NCBI GenBank assembly: GCA_017403185.1
Contig: JAFQON010000006.1
Coordinates: 1-64,000 of the forward strand
Origin: Clostridia bacterium
GTDB taxonomy: Bacteria > Bacillota > Clostridia > Oscillospirales > Acutalibacteraceae
DNA length: 64,000 nt
Reading direction: 5' to 3'
Made by a program: the position numbers and the translations under genes. Within the stretch, counting starts at the first letter, position 1, and each line of letters starts with the position of its first letter. A model generated the notes under the pieces. That model did not search any database. It was not told the origin of the DNA and saw nothing but the letters and a program-made list of their open reading frames with translations. Positions 57,498 through 64,000 of the stretch are shown in pieces.

Positions 57498-58894
57498 TTC
57501 CAGCAATCAACCTCATGGGGGAGCCAAATATCCTTCGCTTTGAAATCAAGAGCGGCACCCGATTTTTTCTTTTTCTCATAATCCTTGAGGGCACTCAGTG
57601 CATATTTGCTGAGTATGACGATGACGGGAATGTTTATCAGCGTCATTCCGCCCATAAGTATATCGGCAATATCCCAGAGAAGCCCCGCACTAAGACCCGA
57701 GCCTACAAAAATCGCAGCTGAGAGGATTATATGAATAACCGTCATTGCACCCTTGCCGAGCTCTCTTTTTGCAATGTGAGTTATGCCTTTGTCAACATAG
57801 TAAAGGTTGCCCAGAAGAGTTGTGAATGCAAAAAGAATCATTGCAACGGTTATGAAAACGGGGCCGAAGCCGCCGAGCGTTACACGAAGAGATTCCTGAA
57901 CATATGCCGCACCCGAGATTTCCTCAGAAGGCTCAACGCCCGAGCACATACACAGGAATGCCGTTGCCGAGCAAATAAGAATCGTATCAATAAACACTGA
58001 AAGCACCTGAACAAGACCCTGCTTGACAGGATGGCTCACCTCGGCAGATGCCGATGCGTTGGGTGCTGAGCCCACGCCTGCTTCGTTGCTGAAAAGGCCT
58101 CTTTTTATTCCGTACATAATGCACGAGCCGCCGAAGCCGCCGAAAATCGCCTGAAAATCAAATGCTTCTTCAAAAATTCTCACAAAAACCGAAGGCAGCA
58201 GCCTGATATTCATTATAACCACGATTAATGCCACAACCACATAAGCCGTGCCCATAATCGGAACAAGCAGCTCCGTTATTTTGACAATTCTTTTGCCGCC
58301 GCCGAGAAGGCAGTAGCATACGAGCGCCGCAACGATAAAGCCGATAATCCATGGCGTTGTTTTTTCATCATAAAAGCTGTATGCGGAGAAGGTTGACTGC
58401 AGATTATAAGATGCAAGCATATTGAAGCCGAAGCCGTATGTAAAAACAAGCAAAACAGAAAACACAACTGCAAGAAATCTGTTTTTGAGAGCAGTTTCAA
58501 TGTAGTATGCAGGACCGCCGTAGCAGCCGTCAGCACCTTTTTTCTTATAAATCTGAGCAAGCGTGCTCTCGATAAATGCGGAAGAGCTGCCGATAATTGC
58601 AATGAGCCACATCCAGAAAACCGAACCGAAGCCGCCTATACATAAAGCGGTTGAAACACCGATAATGTTGCCCGTGCCGACTCTTGATGCAGTTGAAATC
58701 ATCAATGCCTGAAACGACGAAACTCCGTTGCTGCTCTTTTCTGTCACTGCACGAAGCTGATCCTTGAAAAGCCTGAACGGCAGAAACTTTGTTCTTACCG
58801 TAAAGTAAAGACCGCCCGCTATCAGCACAATAATAAGTATGTAGCTGTAAAGAAGATTGCTCACCGATGAAATAAAATCACTGAATGCCGCCAT
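57494..58894 (-). CDS. sodium:alanine/glycine symporter (AGCS family), second copy
   Basis: 466 aa with about ten membrane helices. Family motifs: GLYFTVRTKFLPFRLFKDQLRAV, ISTASRVGTGNIIGVSTALCIGGFGSVFWMWLIAIIGSSSAFIESTLAQIYK, YGGPAYYIETAL, and YGIKRGLFSNEAGVGSAPNASASAEVSHPVKQG. It differs enough from the gene at 45229 to be of another subgroup (GTGNIIGVSTAL against GTGNIVGVAAAL). Na+-coupled import of alanine, glycine or a related amino acid is likely. It has its own consensus promoter. Its stop overlaps the MBL gene. Confidence 0.93.
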   Translation of the reverse strand: MAAFSDFISSVSNLLYSYILIIVLIAGGLYFTVRTKFLPFRLFKDQLRAVTEKSSNGVSSFQALMISTASRVGTGNIIGVSTALCIGGFGSVFWMWLIAIIGSSSAFIESTLAQIYKKKGADGCYGGPAYYIETALKNRFLAVVFSVLLVFTYGFGFNMLASYNLQSTFSAYSFYDEKTTPWIIGFIVAALVCYCLLGGGKRIVKITELLVPIMGTAYVVVALIVVIMNIRLLPSVFVRIFEEAFDFQAIFGGFGGSCIMYGIKRGLFSNEAGVGSAPNASASAEVSHPVKQGLVQVLSVFIDTILICSATAFLCMCSGVEPSEEISGAAYVQESLRVTLGGFGPVFITVAMILFAFTTLLGNLYYVDKGITHIAKRELGKGAMTVIHIILSAAIFVGSGLSAGLLWDIADILMGGMTLINIPVIVILSKYALSALKDYEKKKKSGAALDFKAKDIWLPHEVDCWK

Positions 58895-58930
58895 AATTAA
58901 CCGTCCTGTTCACCAAATATAATCTTTAGA

Positions 58931-58959
58931 ATTATATATGAAATAACGGATATTGTCAA
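58931..58959 (-). promoter_or_regulatory. sigma-A promoter of the second AGCS gene
   Basis: Minus-strand TTGACA (58959-58954), 17 nt, TATAAT (58936-58931). A perfect consensus, 36 bases ahead of the start. Confidence 0.88.
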
Positions 58960-58968
58960 ATCAAGGCA

Positions 58969-58995
58969 AAAAAGGGGCTGTTGATACAGCCCCTT
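58969..58995 (-). terminator. intrinsic terminator of the XRE/TPR regulator gene
   Basis: AAGGGGCTG / CAGCCCCTT with a 6-nt loop, then TTTTG on the minus strand. It lies just upstream of the symporter promoter. Confidence 0.85.
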
Positions 58996-58999
58996 CAGA

Positions 59000-60094
59000 T
59001 TATTTGATGATGTCAATTATTGCCTTGAACTCGTCTGTTGCTCTGAATTCATCCGAAAGAGGGTATCCTTCGAGCAGTGCATCCCTGATTGAGTGTGCAA
59101 TGTTGTCGCTGCCGCCCTTGAAGGCTGTTGCTTTGTTGAATTCAAGCCCCTCAACAAGATATGATGTGTGGGTTGTAACCTCGGGCATCGCCTCATACTC
59201 AACAGCAAGCTCAGCTTCCTTTCTGAAAGCTTCAAGCGCACCCTTATCATCACCGTTATTGTGCCTGATAACGCCGAGATAGCCGTAGTTGAAAATCATC
59301 AGATACCAGCTTCGTCCGTAGTCACCGTCAGGCATAACTGCATTCACAAAATCAAGATACGCCTCAATCGCATTGACATCACGCTCAAGAATACAGCTTG
59401 CCTTGCGGTTTATCATCTCGCCGAGAAGCTGAACCAATGCAGAAAAGCCGCTTGCGCACGCCATATATCTTTTTTCACTGTCATGAGGATAAAGCATCAT
59501 AGCCTTGATTTCTCTTGCATCATTCATCAAAGGCATTTCAGCGAGAATGGCATCAACAGCCGAAATATCCACACCGCTGCTTTCAATTCTGCTGAGCGAT
59601 TCAAGATAGCTGCACATTGTGCTTTTAGCCCTGACTCTGATAGAGTCATCCGTGCAGTAATTCTGAATGATTTCATACACTCTTTCTGCCTCTTCTCTTG
59701 ATTCAAGAAGCTTTTCGGGTTCATTATATCCATAAGAAACAAGAGTTGACAAATAGCATGAAAGCAGTTTGTAGTTGCCGGGGAATTCGGTTGTTGCCTG
59801 CTTCATAAGTGCCCTCGCCTCTTCATTATCCTTGAGAGAAAGCTCTTTAAAGCTATCAAGATAATTTTTGATTTTATTCTCCTGCTCAATTGTTTTTATT
59901 CCGAGAATTGTATCCGTTGTTACGCCGAAAAATGAAGCAATCGCAGGCACAAGAGTAATATCGGGGTAGCTTTCGCCTCTCTCCCACTTGCTTACACTCT
60001 GATATGACACATTGAGAAACTTTGCGAGCATTTCCTGAGTAAGATCTCTCTCCTTGCGAAGTTTTTTGATGTTTTCTCCGATATAAAGTGACAT
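59000..60094 (-). CDS. XRE-family regulator with helical (TPR-like) C-terminal domain
   Basis: 364 aa. HTH_3 at residues about 4-60 (GENIKKLRKERDLTQEMLAKFLNVSYQSVSKWERGESYPDITLVPAIASFFGVTTDTILGI). The remaining 300 residues are helical with TPR-like repeats (ALMKQATTEFPGNYKLLSCYLSTLVSYG, GALEAFRKEAELAVEYEAMPEVTTHTSYLVEGLEF). This layout occurs in Clostridia and in peptide-responsive regulators, though a ligand is not evident. The ATG at 60094 has CGGAGGT upstream. The 12-bp palindrome AACAGCGCTGTT lies 29 bases ahead of the start. Its relation to the paralogue at 42801 is described there. Confidence 0.9.
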   Translation of the reverse strand: MSLYIGENIKKLRKERDLTQEMLAKFLNVSYQSVSKWERGESYPDITLVPAIASFFGVTTDTILGIKTIEQENKIKNYLDSFKELSLKDNEEARALMKQATTEFPGNYKLLSCYLSTLVSYGYNEPEKLLESREEAERVYEIIQNYCTDDSIRVRAKSTMCSYLESLSRIESSGVDISAVDAILAEMPLMNDAREIKAMMLYPHDSEKRYMACASGFSALVQLLGEMINRKASCILERDVNAIEAYLDFVNAVMPDGDYGRSWYLMIFNYGYLGVIRHNNGDDKGALEAFRKEAELAVEYEAMPEVTTHTSYLVEGLEFNKATAFKGGSDNIAHSIRDALLEGYPLSDEFRATDEFKAIIDIIK

Positions 60095-60122
60095 AATATT
60101 TACCTCCGAAAATAATTTGTTC

Positions 60123-60134
60123 AACAGCGCTGTT
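60123..60134. promoter_or_regulatory. palindromic operator candidate of the XRE/TPR gene
   Basis: A perfect 12-bp palindrome, AACAGCGCTGTT, just downstream of a TTGTAT-N17-TATTAT promoter (60172-60144, minus strand). Its placement suits autorepression. Confidence 0.6.
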
Positions 60135-60246
60135 TGCAAGTTAATAATAACCCGAAAAAACAAAAAATACAATAACGCCGTCATTGAGCAAACTCAACCG
60201 CAGGGCGAGAATTCAACAGGCAGTTTTCAATCGGTTTTTTACAGTC

Positions 60247-60273
60247 AAAAACGGCCTGCATTATGCAAGCCGT
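60247..60273 (-). terminator. intrinsic terminator of the NanA-like gene
   Basis: ACGGCTTGCA-TAA-TGCAGGCCGT (one mismatch) on the minus strand, then TTTTGAC. Confidence 0.78.
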
Positions 60274-60286
60274 TCTTTGTTTCCGT

Positions 60287-61213
60287 TTATTTAATCCACT
60301 CTTTTTTTGCGCTTTCAACAAGCGATACAACCTTATCCACGATTGCATCGTCGCCCTCTTCAAGGTTAAGCAGCGGAGCTCTTACGCCGCCAAGCTCAAG
60401 GCCGTACATCTTTTTGATTGCAGCCTTTGCGGTTGCATACATATTGCCCTTGGTTGAGCACATGGTATAAATCACTTCGTCGATATCATCCTGAAGCCTG
60501 CCTGCGCTTGCAACATCGCCCGCTCTGACAAGCTGATCGAGCTTGACAAAAAGCTCGGGCATAACACCGTATGTGCCGCCGATACCGCCGTCTGCGCCGA
60601 TGATTCTGCCGCCTGCAAACTGCTCATCGGGGCCGTTGAACACAACAATCTCCCTGCCGTCAAGCTTTGCCTGCCTTTTGAACATCTGAATATCCTGAAT
60701 GGGCATTGACGAATTCTTGACACCGATAACCTTCGGATTCTTGAGCATTTCATCAAAAAGGCTCAGTGTGAGGGCAACACCCGCAAGCTGAGGAATATTA
60801 TAAATCACAAAATCCGTGTTGGGAGCCGCAGCCGAGATATCATTCCAATATTTTGCTATTGCCTTTTCGGGCAGCCTGAAATAAATAGGCGGAATTGCAG
60901 CGATGGCGTCAACGCCAAGCGACTCTGCATGACGGGCAAGCTCACAGCTGTCCTGCGTGTTGTTGCAGGCAACATGGGCAATAATCGTAATTCTGCCCTT
61001 TGCAGCCTCCATAACCGCTTCAAGGGTCTGCTTTCTCTCCTCAACGCTAAGATAAATGCACTCGCCCGATGAACCGCCCACATAAAGACCTGCCACACCC
61101 TTTTCAATCAGATGCTCAACAAGCTTTTTGGTTGCCTTGGCAGATACATTGCCGTTGCTGTCATAGCAGGCATAAAATGCAGGAATAATTCCCTTGTACT
61201 TATCAAGACTCAT
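60287..61213 (-). CDS. N-acetylneuraminate lyase / DHDPS-family aldolase
   Basis: 308 aa, a (beta/alpha)8 class I aldolase. The sequence has GGSSGECIYLSVEERKQTLEAV, FVIYNIPQLAGVALTLSLFDEML, GVKNSSMPIQDIQMF with the Schiff-base lysine, and VFNGPDEQFAGGRIIGADGGIGGTYGVMPELF. YNIPxLxGVxLT and NGxDE...GADGGIGxTY are those of sialic acid lyases (NanA) rather than dihydrodipicolinate synthases, so cleavage of N-acetylneuraminate to ManNAc and pyruvate is the best guess. AGGT precedes the start. It lies 83 bases after a Gfo/Idh/MocA gene on the same strand, possibly a sialic acid unit. nanE, nanK and transporters are not in the window. Confidence 0.87.
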   Translation of the reverse strand: MSLDKYKGIIPAFYACYDSNGNVSAKATKKLVEHLIEKGVAGLYVGGSSGECIYLSVEERKQTLEAVMEAAKGRITIIAHVACNNTQDSCELARHAESLGVDAIAAIPPIYFRLPEKAIAKYWNDISAAAPNTDFVIYNIPQLAGVALTLSLFDEMLKNPKVIGVKNSSMPIQDIQMFKRQAKLDGREIVVFNGPDEQFAGGRIIGADGGIGGTYGVMPELFVKLDQLVRAGDVASAGRLQDDIDEVIYTMCSTKGNMYATAKAAIKKMYGLELGGVRAPLLNLEEGDDAIVDKVVSLVESAKKEWIK

Positions 61214-61296
61214 ATTTTTACCTCCAAATCATTTACAAATACGATTAAAGTATACTCCTCCGTTTGCGGTTAGTCAACCGTATGTATCAACTATTT

Positions 61297-62301
61297 TCAA
61301 AATTCATAATCCGGCTTGACGGGTTTGCCCGTTGCGGCGGACTCAACAATTGCAAGGCACACCGCAACCGTCTTTGCGCCCTCTCTCGCATCTGTTGCAA
61401 CAGGCTTGTCGTTGATAATTGCATCTGCAAAAACCTCAAACTCCCTTGCCGCATTGTGGTTGTTGACCTCAACCTCAATTATTTCGGGCTCCTTGGTGAC
61501 GCCCTCTTCGTCAACGGTGAAAAGGGTCATTGCGGGCGATGTGTTGTCGCAGATAAGCGTTCCCTTTGTGCCGTAAATGCAGGTGCGCATGGTGTAATCA
61601 CGCTTGCAGCCCGTTGAAACAAACACCTTGCCTGCAACATCCTCGCCAAACTTCATTATTGCAATTGTTGCGTCATCATAATCCACCATAGGCAGAAGCT
61701 TATGTGTGCCGTAGGCGAAAACCTCCTGCGGGTCACCCGCAATCCAACGGATAAGGTCAATTGCGTGGCAGCCGCCGCCGATAACGCCGTGACGCTTCGG
61801 GTCTGAACGCCAATCATCGCAAAGCTTCATGTAATCGTGTGCATACTCCGACTCAATAAAATAAATTTCACCGATAGTGCCCGATTCAACAATCTCCTTT
61901 GCCTTTTCAAACGCAGGCGTGAAGCGGCAAATCTGACCGACCATGAATTTGCCATCGGATTCATCCGCAGCCTTCACGATCTCATTGATATCTTCACGGG
62001 TGAGGGCAAGCGGCTTTTCGCAAAGCACATTCTTGCCTGCACGCAGAAAATCGCACGAAACTTTTTTGTGCTGCTGATCGGGAATTGCAACGGTAACAAT
62101 ATCAATATCCGCATCAATAATATCATTATAATCGGTGTAGCGCTTCTCTTCGGGGATGTTGTATCTTTCGCCCGCAAAGCGAAGATTTTCTTCATTGCTG
62201 TCGCAAAGTGCGGTGATTTCAGCCCCATAGCTCATTGCGCCCTCAACATGGCACATACCGAATTTCATGCCGATATTGGCAACCTTCAGTTTCTTTTCCA
62301 A
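61297..62301 (-). CDS. Gfo/Idh/MocA-family oxidoreductase
   Basis: 334 aa. The N-terminal Rossmann domain begins KLKVANIGMKFGMCHVEGAM (a G-x-K-F-G variant rather than the usual GxGxxG) and continues with ITALCDSNEENLRFA, DADIDIVTVAIPDQQHKKVSCDFLRAGKNVLCEKPLALTREDI, the EKP motif. The C-terminal domain holds FMVGQICRFTPAFEKAKEIV and GVIGGGCHAIDLIRWIAGDPQEVFAYG. It would oxidise or reduce a sugar or sugar derivative with NAD(P). Next to a sialate-lyase-type aldolase, a role in handling sialic acid derivatives is plausible. GGAGAGA precedes the start. Confidence 0.9.
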   Translation of the reverse strand: MEKKLKVANIGMKFGMCHVEGAMSYGAEITALCDSNEENLRFAGERYNIPEEKRYTDYNDIIDADIDIVTVAIPDQQHKKVSCDFLRAGKNVLCEKPLALTREDINEIVKAADESDGKFMVGQICRFTPAFEKAKEIVESGTIGEIYFIESEYAHDYMKLCDDWRSDPKRHGVIGGGCHAIDLIRWIAGDPQEVFAYGTHKLLPMVDYDDATIAIMKFGEDVAGKVFVSTGCKRDYTMRTCIYGTKGTLICDNTSPAMTLFTVDEEGVTKEPEIIEVEVNNHNAAREFEVFADAIINDKPVATDAREGAKTVAVCLAIVESAATGKPVKPDYEF

Positions 62302-62371
62302 AACCGTTCTCTCCTTTGAATTTCAATGAAATTATATTACACCAAACGCAGACTGCTGTCAACACGGTTCA

Positions 62372-63115
62372 TTATTTTATACCTTTATATATATAATACG
62401 GCTTGCTGAATATATAACTTCCGTCGCTCTGCGCCTGTTTCAGATTACCGATAAATTCTTTGTATTCCTCTTCGCTTAATGCACCTGTGTTCTCTTCAAA
62501 AAGCCATGCGATATCCTTGCTCAGCTCATAGCCGAAGGTGCCTTCTTTATATTCTGTTTCAACCACATTATGAACGCTCACTGTGCTTTCAAACAGCTTG
62601 CTTTTATTGAAAATTCCGTGCATCCTTCTGCCAATCCAGCTGTCAAGGTCATCCATCCAAGGCTGCTTTGTCACAGCATAAGCGTGAACAGCCTTTGAAA
62701 TCAGCTCTTTGTTTTCGCCGTTATATGCAACGCTGTCCCAGTCACAGTTAACGCAAATCACAGTTCCGCCCGGCTTCAGAATCCTGTGAATCTCCCTGAC
62801 AAGAAAAGCCTTGTCCGATACGCATTCAAACATATCCTTGGTAAAAACAAAATCGAATGTATCATCGGCAAACTCAAGCTTCTCCGAGCAATTCATCACC
62901 TTGAGAATAATCGGCTTTTTATATTTAACATTCTTAAAGCCCTTGTCGTTTATATCAACACCTACGGCTGATTTGATTTTGCCCGGAAAAGCCTGCTGTA
63001 ATTTCACAAGAAAGCCCGCATCACGGCAGCCCAAATCCGCAACAACCGCATTATCGGGCAAGCTGATTTGTTCAAAAATTTCTTTGACTAACGATGAATA
63101 TTTATTACTGTTCAT
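62372..63115 (-). CDS. class I SAM-dependent methyltransferase with attenuator-type leader
   Basis: 247 aa. Motif I is VVADLGCRDAGFLVKL, followed by SAVGVDINDKGF (acidic loop), ADDTFDFVFTKDMFECV and REIHRILKPGGTVICVNCDWD. This is a methyltransf_11/25 core, with a helical C-terminal part (about 150-247) that probably binds the substrate. The substrate is unknown; it has no Erm or RlmA signature that I can recognise. It has AGGAGGTAA at ideal spacing. The 190-base leader contains an 11-codon ORF ending in five arginines and an intrinsic terminator 18 bases before the ribosome site. That arrangement suggests expression induced by ribosome stalling. Confidence 0.88.
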   Translation of the reverse strand: MNSNKYSSLVKEIFEQISLPDNAVVADLGCRDAGFLVKLQQAFPGKIKSAVGVDINDKGFKNVKYKKPIILKVMNCSEKLEFADDTFDFVFTKDMFECVSDKAFLVREIHRILKPGGTVICVNCDWDSVAYNGENKELISKAVHAYAVTKQPWMDDLDSWIGRRMHGIFNKSKLFESTVSVHNVVETEYKEGTFGYELSKDIAWLFEENTGALSEEEYKEFIGNLKQAQSDGSYIFSKPYYIYKGIK

Positions 63116-63130
63116 TTGATATTACCTCCT

Positions 63131-63171
63131 GAATAAAAATTACTGTTAACAGCTGTATGCCGTTAACAGTA
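63131..63171 (-). terminator. leader (attenuator) terminator of the methyltransferase gene
   Basis: On the minus strand TACTGTTAAC (63171-63162) and GTTAACAGTA (63150-63141) form a perfect 10-bp stem with an 11-nt loop, followed by ATTTTTATT. It lies between the leader ORF and the methyltransferase, 18 bases ahead of the ribosome site. Confidence 0.82.
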
Positions 63172-63189
63172 AAACAAAAGGCAAACTTT

Positions 63190-63273
63190 TCTCTGTCACT
63201 CCGTCGGGCACACAGCATTTAAGGCCTGTACCCTGATAAGATACAAGCTATCTTCGTCTGCGTCGAACAGAGA
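63190..63273 (-). other. structured leader region of the methyltransferase mRNA
   Basis: TCTCTGT (minus, 63273-63267), within the leader ORF, can pair with ACAGAGA (63196-63190). Inside that helix are AGATA-GCTTG-TATCT, overlapping the leader stop codon, and a GGGTACAG ... CTGTGTGCCC hairpin. A ribosome on the arginine codons would break the outer and first inner helices. Confidence 0.5.
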
Positions 63274-63283
63274 TAAAGAACAT
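63248..63283 (-). CDS. leader peptide MFFISVRRRRR (11 aa)
   Basis: A short ORF with GGAGGA eight bases before its ATG at 63283, ending TAG at 63250-63248. It encodes MFFISV followed by five arginines (CGA CGC AGA CGA AGA). It is too short for ORF callers. Its strong ribosome site, the Arg run at the end, and the terminator downstream match leader peptides that sense ribosome stalling. Macrolides are known to arrest translation at (R/K)-x-(R/K) motifs, several of which overlap here. Arginine-tRNA shortage is an alternative signal. Confidence 0.72.
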   Translation of the reverse strand: MFFISVRRRRR

Positions 63284-63312
63284 ACCGAATTCCTCCATTG
63301 AAATTTTAGGTT

Positions 63313-63341
63313 ATTATACTTCAAAGCAGGCAAAAATGCAA
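63313..63341 (-). promoter_or_regulatory. promoter of the methyltransferase leader transcript
   Basis: Minus-strand TTGCAT (63341-63336), 17 nt, TATAAT (63318-63313). The -10 is perfect and the -35 moderate. It lies 30 bases ahead of the leader-peptide start. Confidence 0.65.
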
Positions 63342-63357
63342 GGGTTATTTTGCTGCG

Positions 63358-64000
63358 CTATCTATCCAAATCGCTTAAAATCTGATTAATTTGCTGAATA
63401 TCAATCTTTCTTTTATCGCCCTTAACAGCAACCGTCATATTTGATGTTTTGAATATTTCATTTGCCGCTTGCATAATCTGCTGTTTGCTGATACCGTTAA
63501 GCCTTCCGAATTTTTCATCAGAAAAATCAATCGGTTCTGTTTCTAAAATATAATTGTAATATCCTATACTCCAATTTAGATTATCAATATTATCAGCCGT
63601 CTTTTTCCATGATGCCAACTCGCTCTGAAGGTTTGCTTCAAAATTAAAATCACCTGTTTTCAGCCTTTTAAGCGTTTTTACAATATTTTCAAATGCTTCA
63701 GGCAAGCATTCATCAGCAACTTCAAACCTGACAGAAATGTTGCTCACATCATTATACTGCTCATAAACGGGATCATATGAATAAATAAGCGGGCTGTCTT
63801 CTGACAGAAAACGGTAAAACAACGCCTTGTCACCTTTAAACAAGACAGCATAAATCAGATCATGAACTCCGCCTTTGTATTTTGCTGTTTCCACATCAAA
63901 ACCTATCTTCACATAATGCCAATAATCTTGTTTTACCAATAATTCTGTGCTTCTGTTGAAAAACCTTTCTGTATTTTTCACTTTGTTTTCAAAGAAACTT
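63358..64000 (-). CDS. M16-family peptidase, C-terminal part (5' part beyond window)
   Basis: The reading frame is open to the right edge, so the true start is outside. The visible 213 residues look like the C-terminal domain of insulinase-like (M16) metallopeptidases: VKNTERFFNRSTELLVKQDYWHYVKIGFDVE, GGVHDLIYAVLFKGDKALFYRFLSEDSPLIYSYDPVYEQYNDVSNISVRFEVA, and the final FGRLNGISKQQIMQAANEIFKTSNMTVAVKGDKRKIDIQQI. M16 proteins have an N-terminal HxxEH zinc site, not visible here, and a structurally similar second half. It may also be an inactive partner subunit. A 242-base gap to the methyltransferase gene holds that gene's promoter and leader. Confidence 0.75.
   Translation of the reverse strand, partial: SFFENKVKNTERFFNRSTELLVKQDYWHYVKIGFDVETAKYKGGVHDLIYAVLFKGDKALFYRFLSEDSPLIYSYDPVYEQYNDVSNISVRFEVADECLPEAFENIVKTLKRLKTGDFNFEANLQSELASWKKTADNIDNLNWSIGYYNYILETEPIDFSDEKFGRLNGISKQQIMQAANEIFKTSNMTVAVKGDKRKIDIQQINQILSDLDR

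Noticed and set aside
63190-63300. Metabolite riboswitch upstream of the methyltransferase
   Set aside because: The region folds, but I can match none of the common classes (SAM, c-di-GMP, ZTP, THF, guanidine), and the leader ORF with Arg run explains the structure better.
1-64000. Prophage, integrative element, IS transposase, CRISPR array or replication origin
   Set aside because: No integrase, transposase, structural phage, cas or dnaA-box cluster was seen; gene order and codon use look chromosomal throughout.

Overview
The window looks like chromosome of a spore-forming, low-to-mid GC Clostridia bacterium, most likely a gut Oscillospirales relative. The reasons are strong AGGAGG-type ribosome sites, sigma-A promoters with 17-nt spacers, TTG/GTG starts, sporulation and germination proteins (YpeB, PdaA-like, a SigH-like sigma factor), and gut-associated activities (choloylglycine hydrolase family, sialate-lyase family, uronate isomerase). 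The assignment is inferred from gene content; there is no rRNA to anchor it. I see no prophage, CRISPR array or transposase.

Layout. 1-4.8 kb: edge of a secreted protein, then malic enzyme, glycerol kinase and uronate isomerase on the minus strand. 4.8-9.3 kb: small HTH regulator, murD, an FAD/Rieske oxidoreductase and a phosphoesterase. 9.3-16.1 kb: a small membrane protein behind two consensus promoters and several LexA-like boxes, pncB, a 60-aa protein, a CAP-domain protein coupled to hflX, and a large membrane protein. 16.2-25.3 kb: glyA, a secreted protein with four zinc-finger-like repeats, and a minus-strand series pgk-tpiA-gpmI-ypeB-phosphoesterase, then tRNA-Arg(CCT). 25.4-33.6 kb: glutaminase-A-like protein, two membrane proteins, PI-PLC-like enzyme, choloylglycine hydrolase, a MITE-like palindromic element, and a membrane/TPR pair. 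33.8-37.1 kb: flavin reductase, ECF sigma with membrane partner, two lipoproteins. 37.2-42.8 kb: tightly overlapping topB, peptide-binding lipoprotein, vanZ-like and GH5-like genes. 42.8-49 kb: XRE regulator, zinc-ribbon protein with a tRNA-like leader, SigH-like sigma, peptidoglycan-binding protein, AGCS symporter, LRR lipoprotein, MltG, Thr-rich surface protein. 49-58.9 kb: two more ECF modules, PdaA-like deacetylase, acyltransferase, cysK, MBL hydrolase and a second AGCS symporter. 59-64 kb: XRE/TPR regulator, sialate-lyase-like aldolase, Gfo/Idh/MocA oxidoreductase, a methyltransferase behind an attenuator-type leader, and an M16 peptidase cut by the edge.

The most interesting points are: (i) the methyltransferase leader, with an 11-codon ORF ending in five arginines followed by an intrinsic terminator, the architecture of drug-inducible ribosome-stalling attenuators; (ii) an exported protein with four C-x2/4-C-x12-H-x3-C motifs; (iii) a GH5-fold protein that appears to lack both catalytic glutamates; (iv) a probable SOS-regulated small membrane protein; (v) a 64-nt tRNA-like sequence with no anticodon loop ahead of a zinc-ribbon gene; (vi) terminator hairpins that also hold the next gene's Shine-Dalgarno sequence; and (vii) matched palindromes and promoter motifs in front of paralogous regulators.
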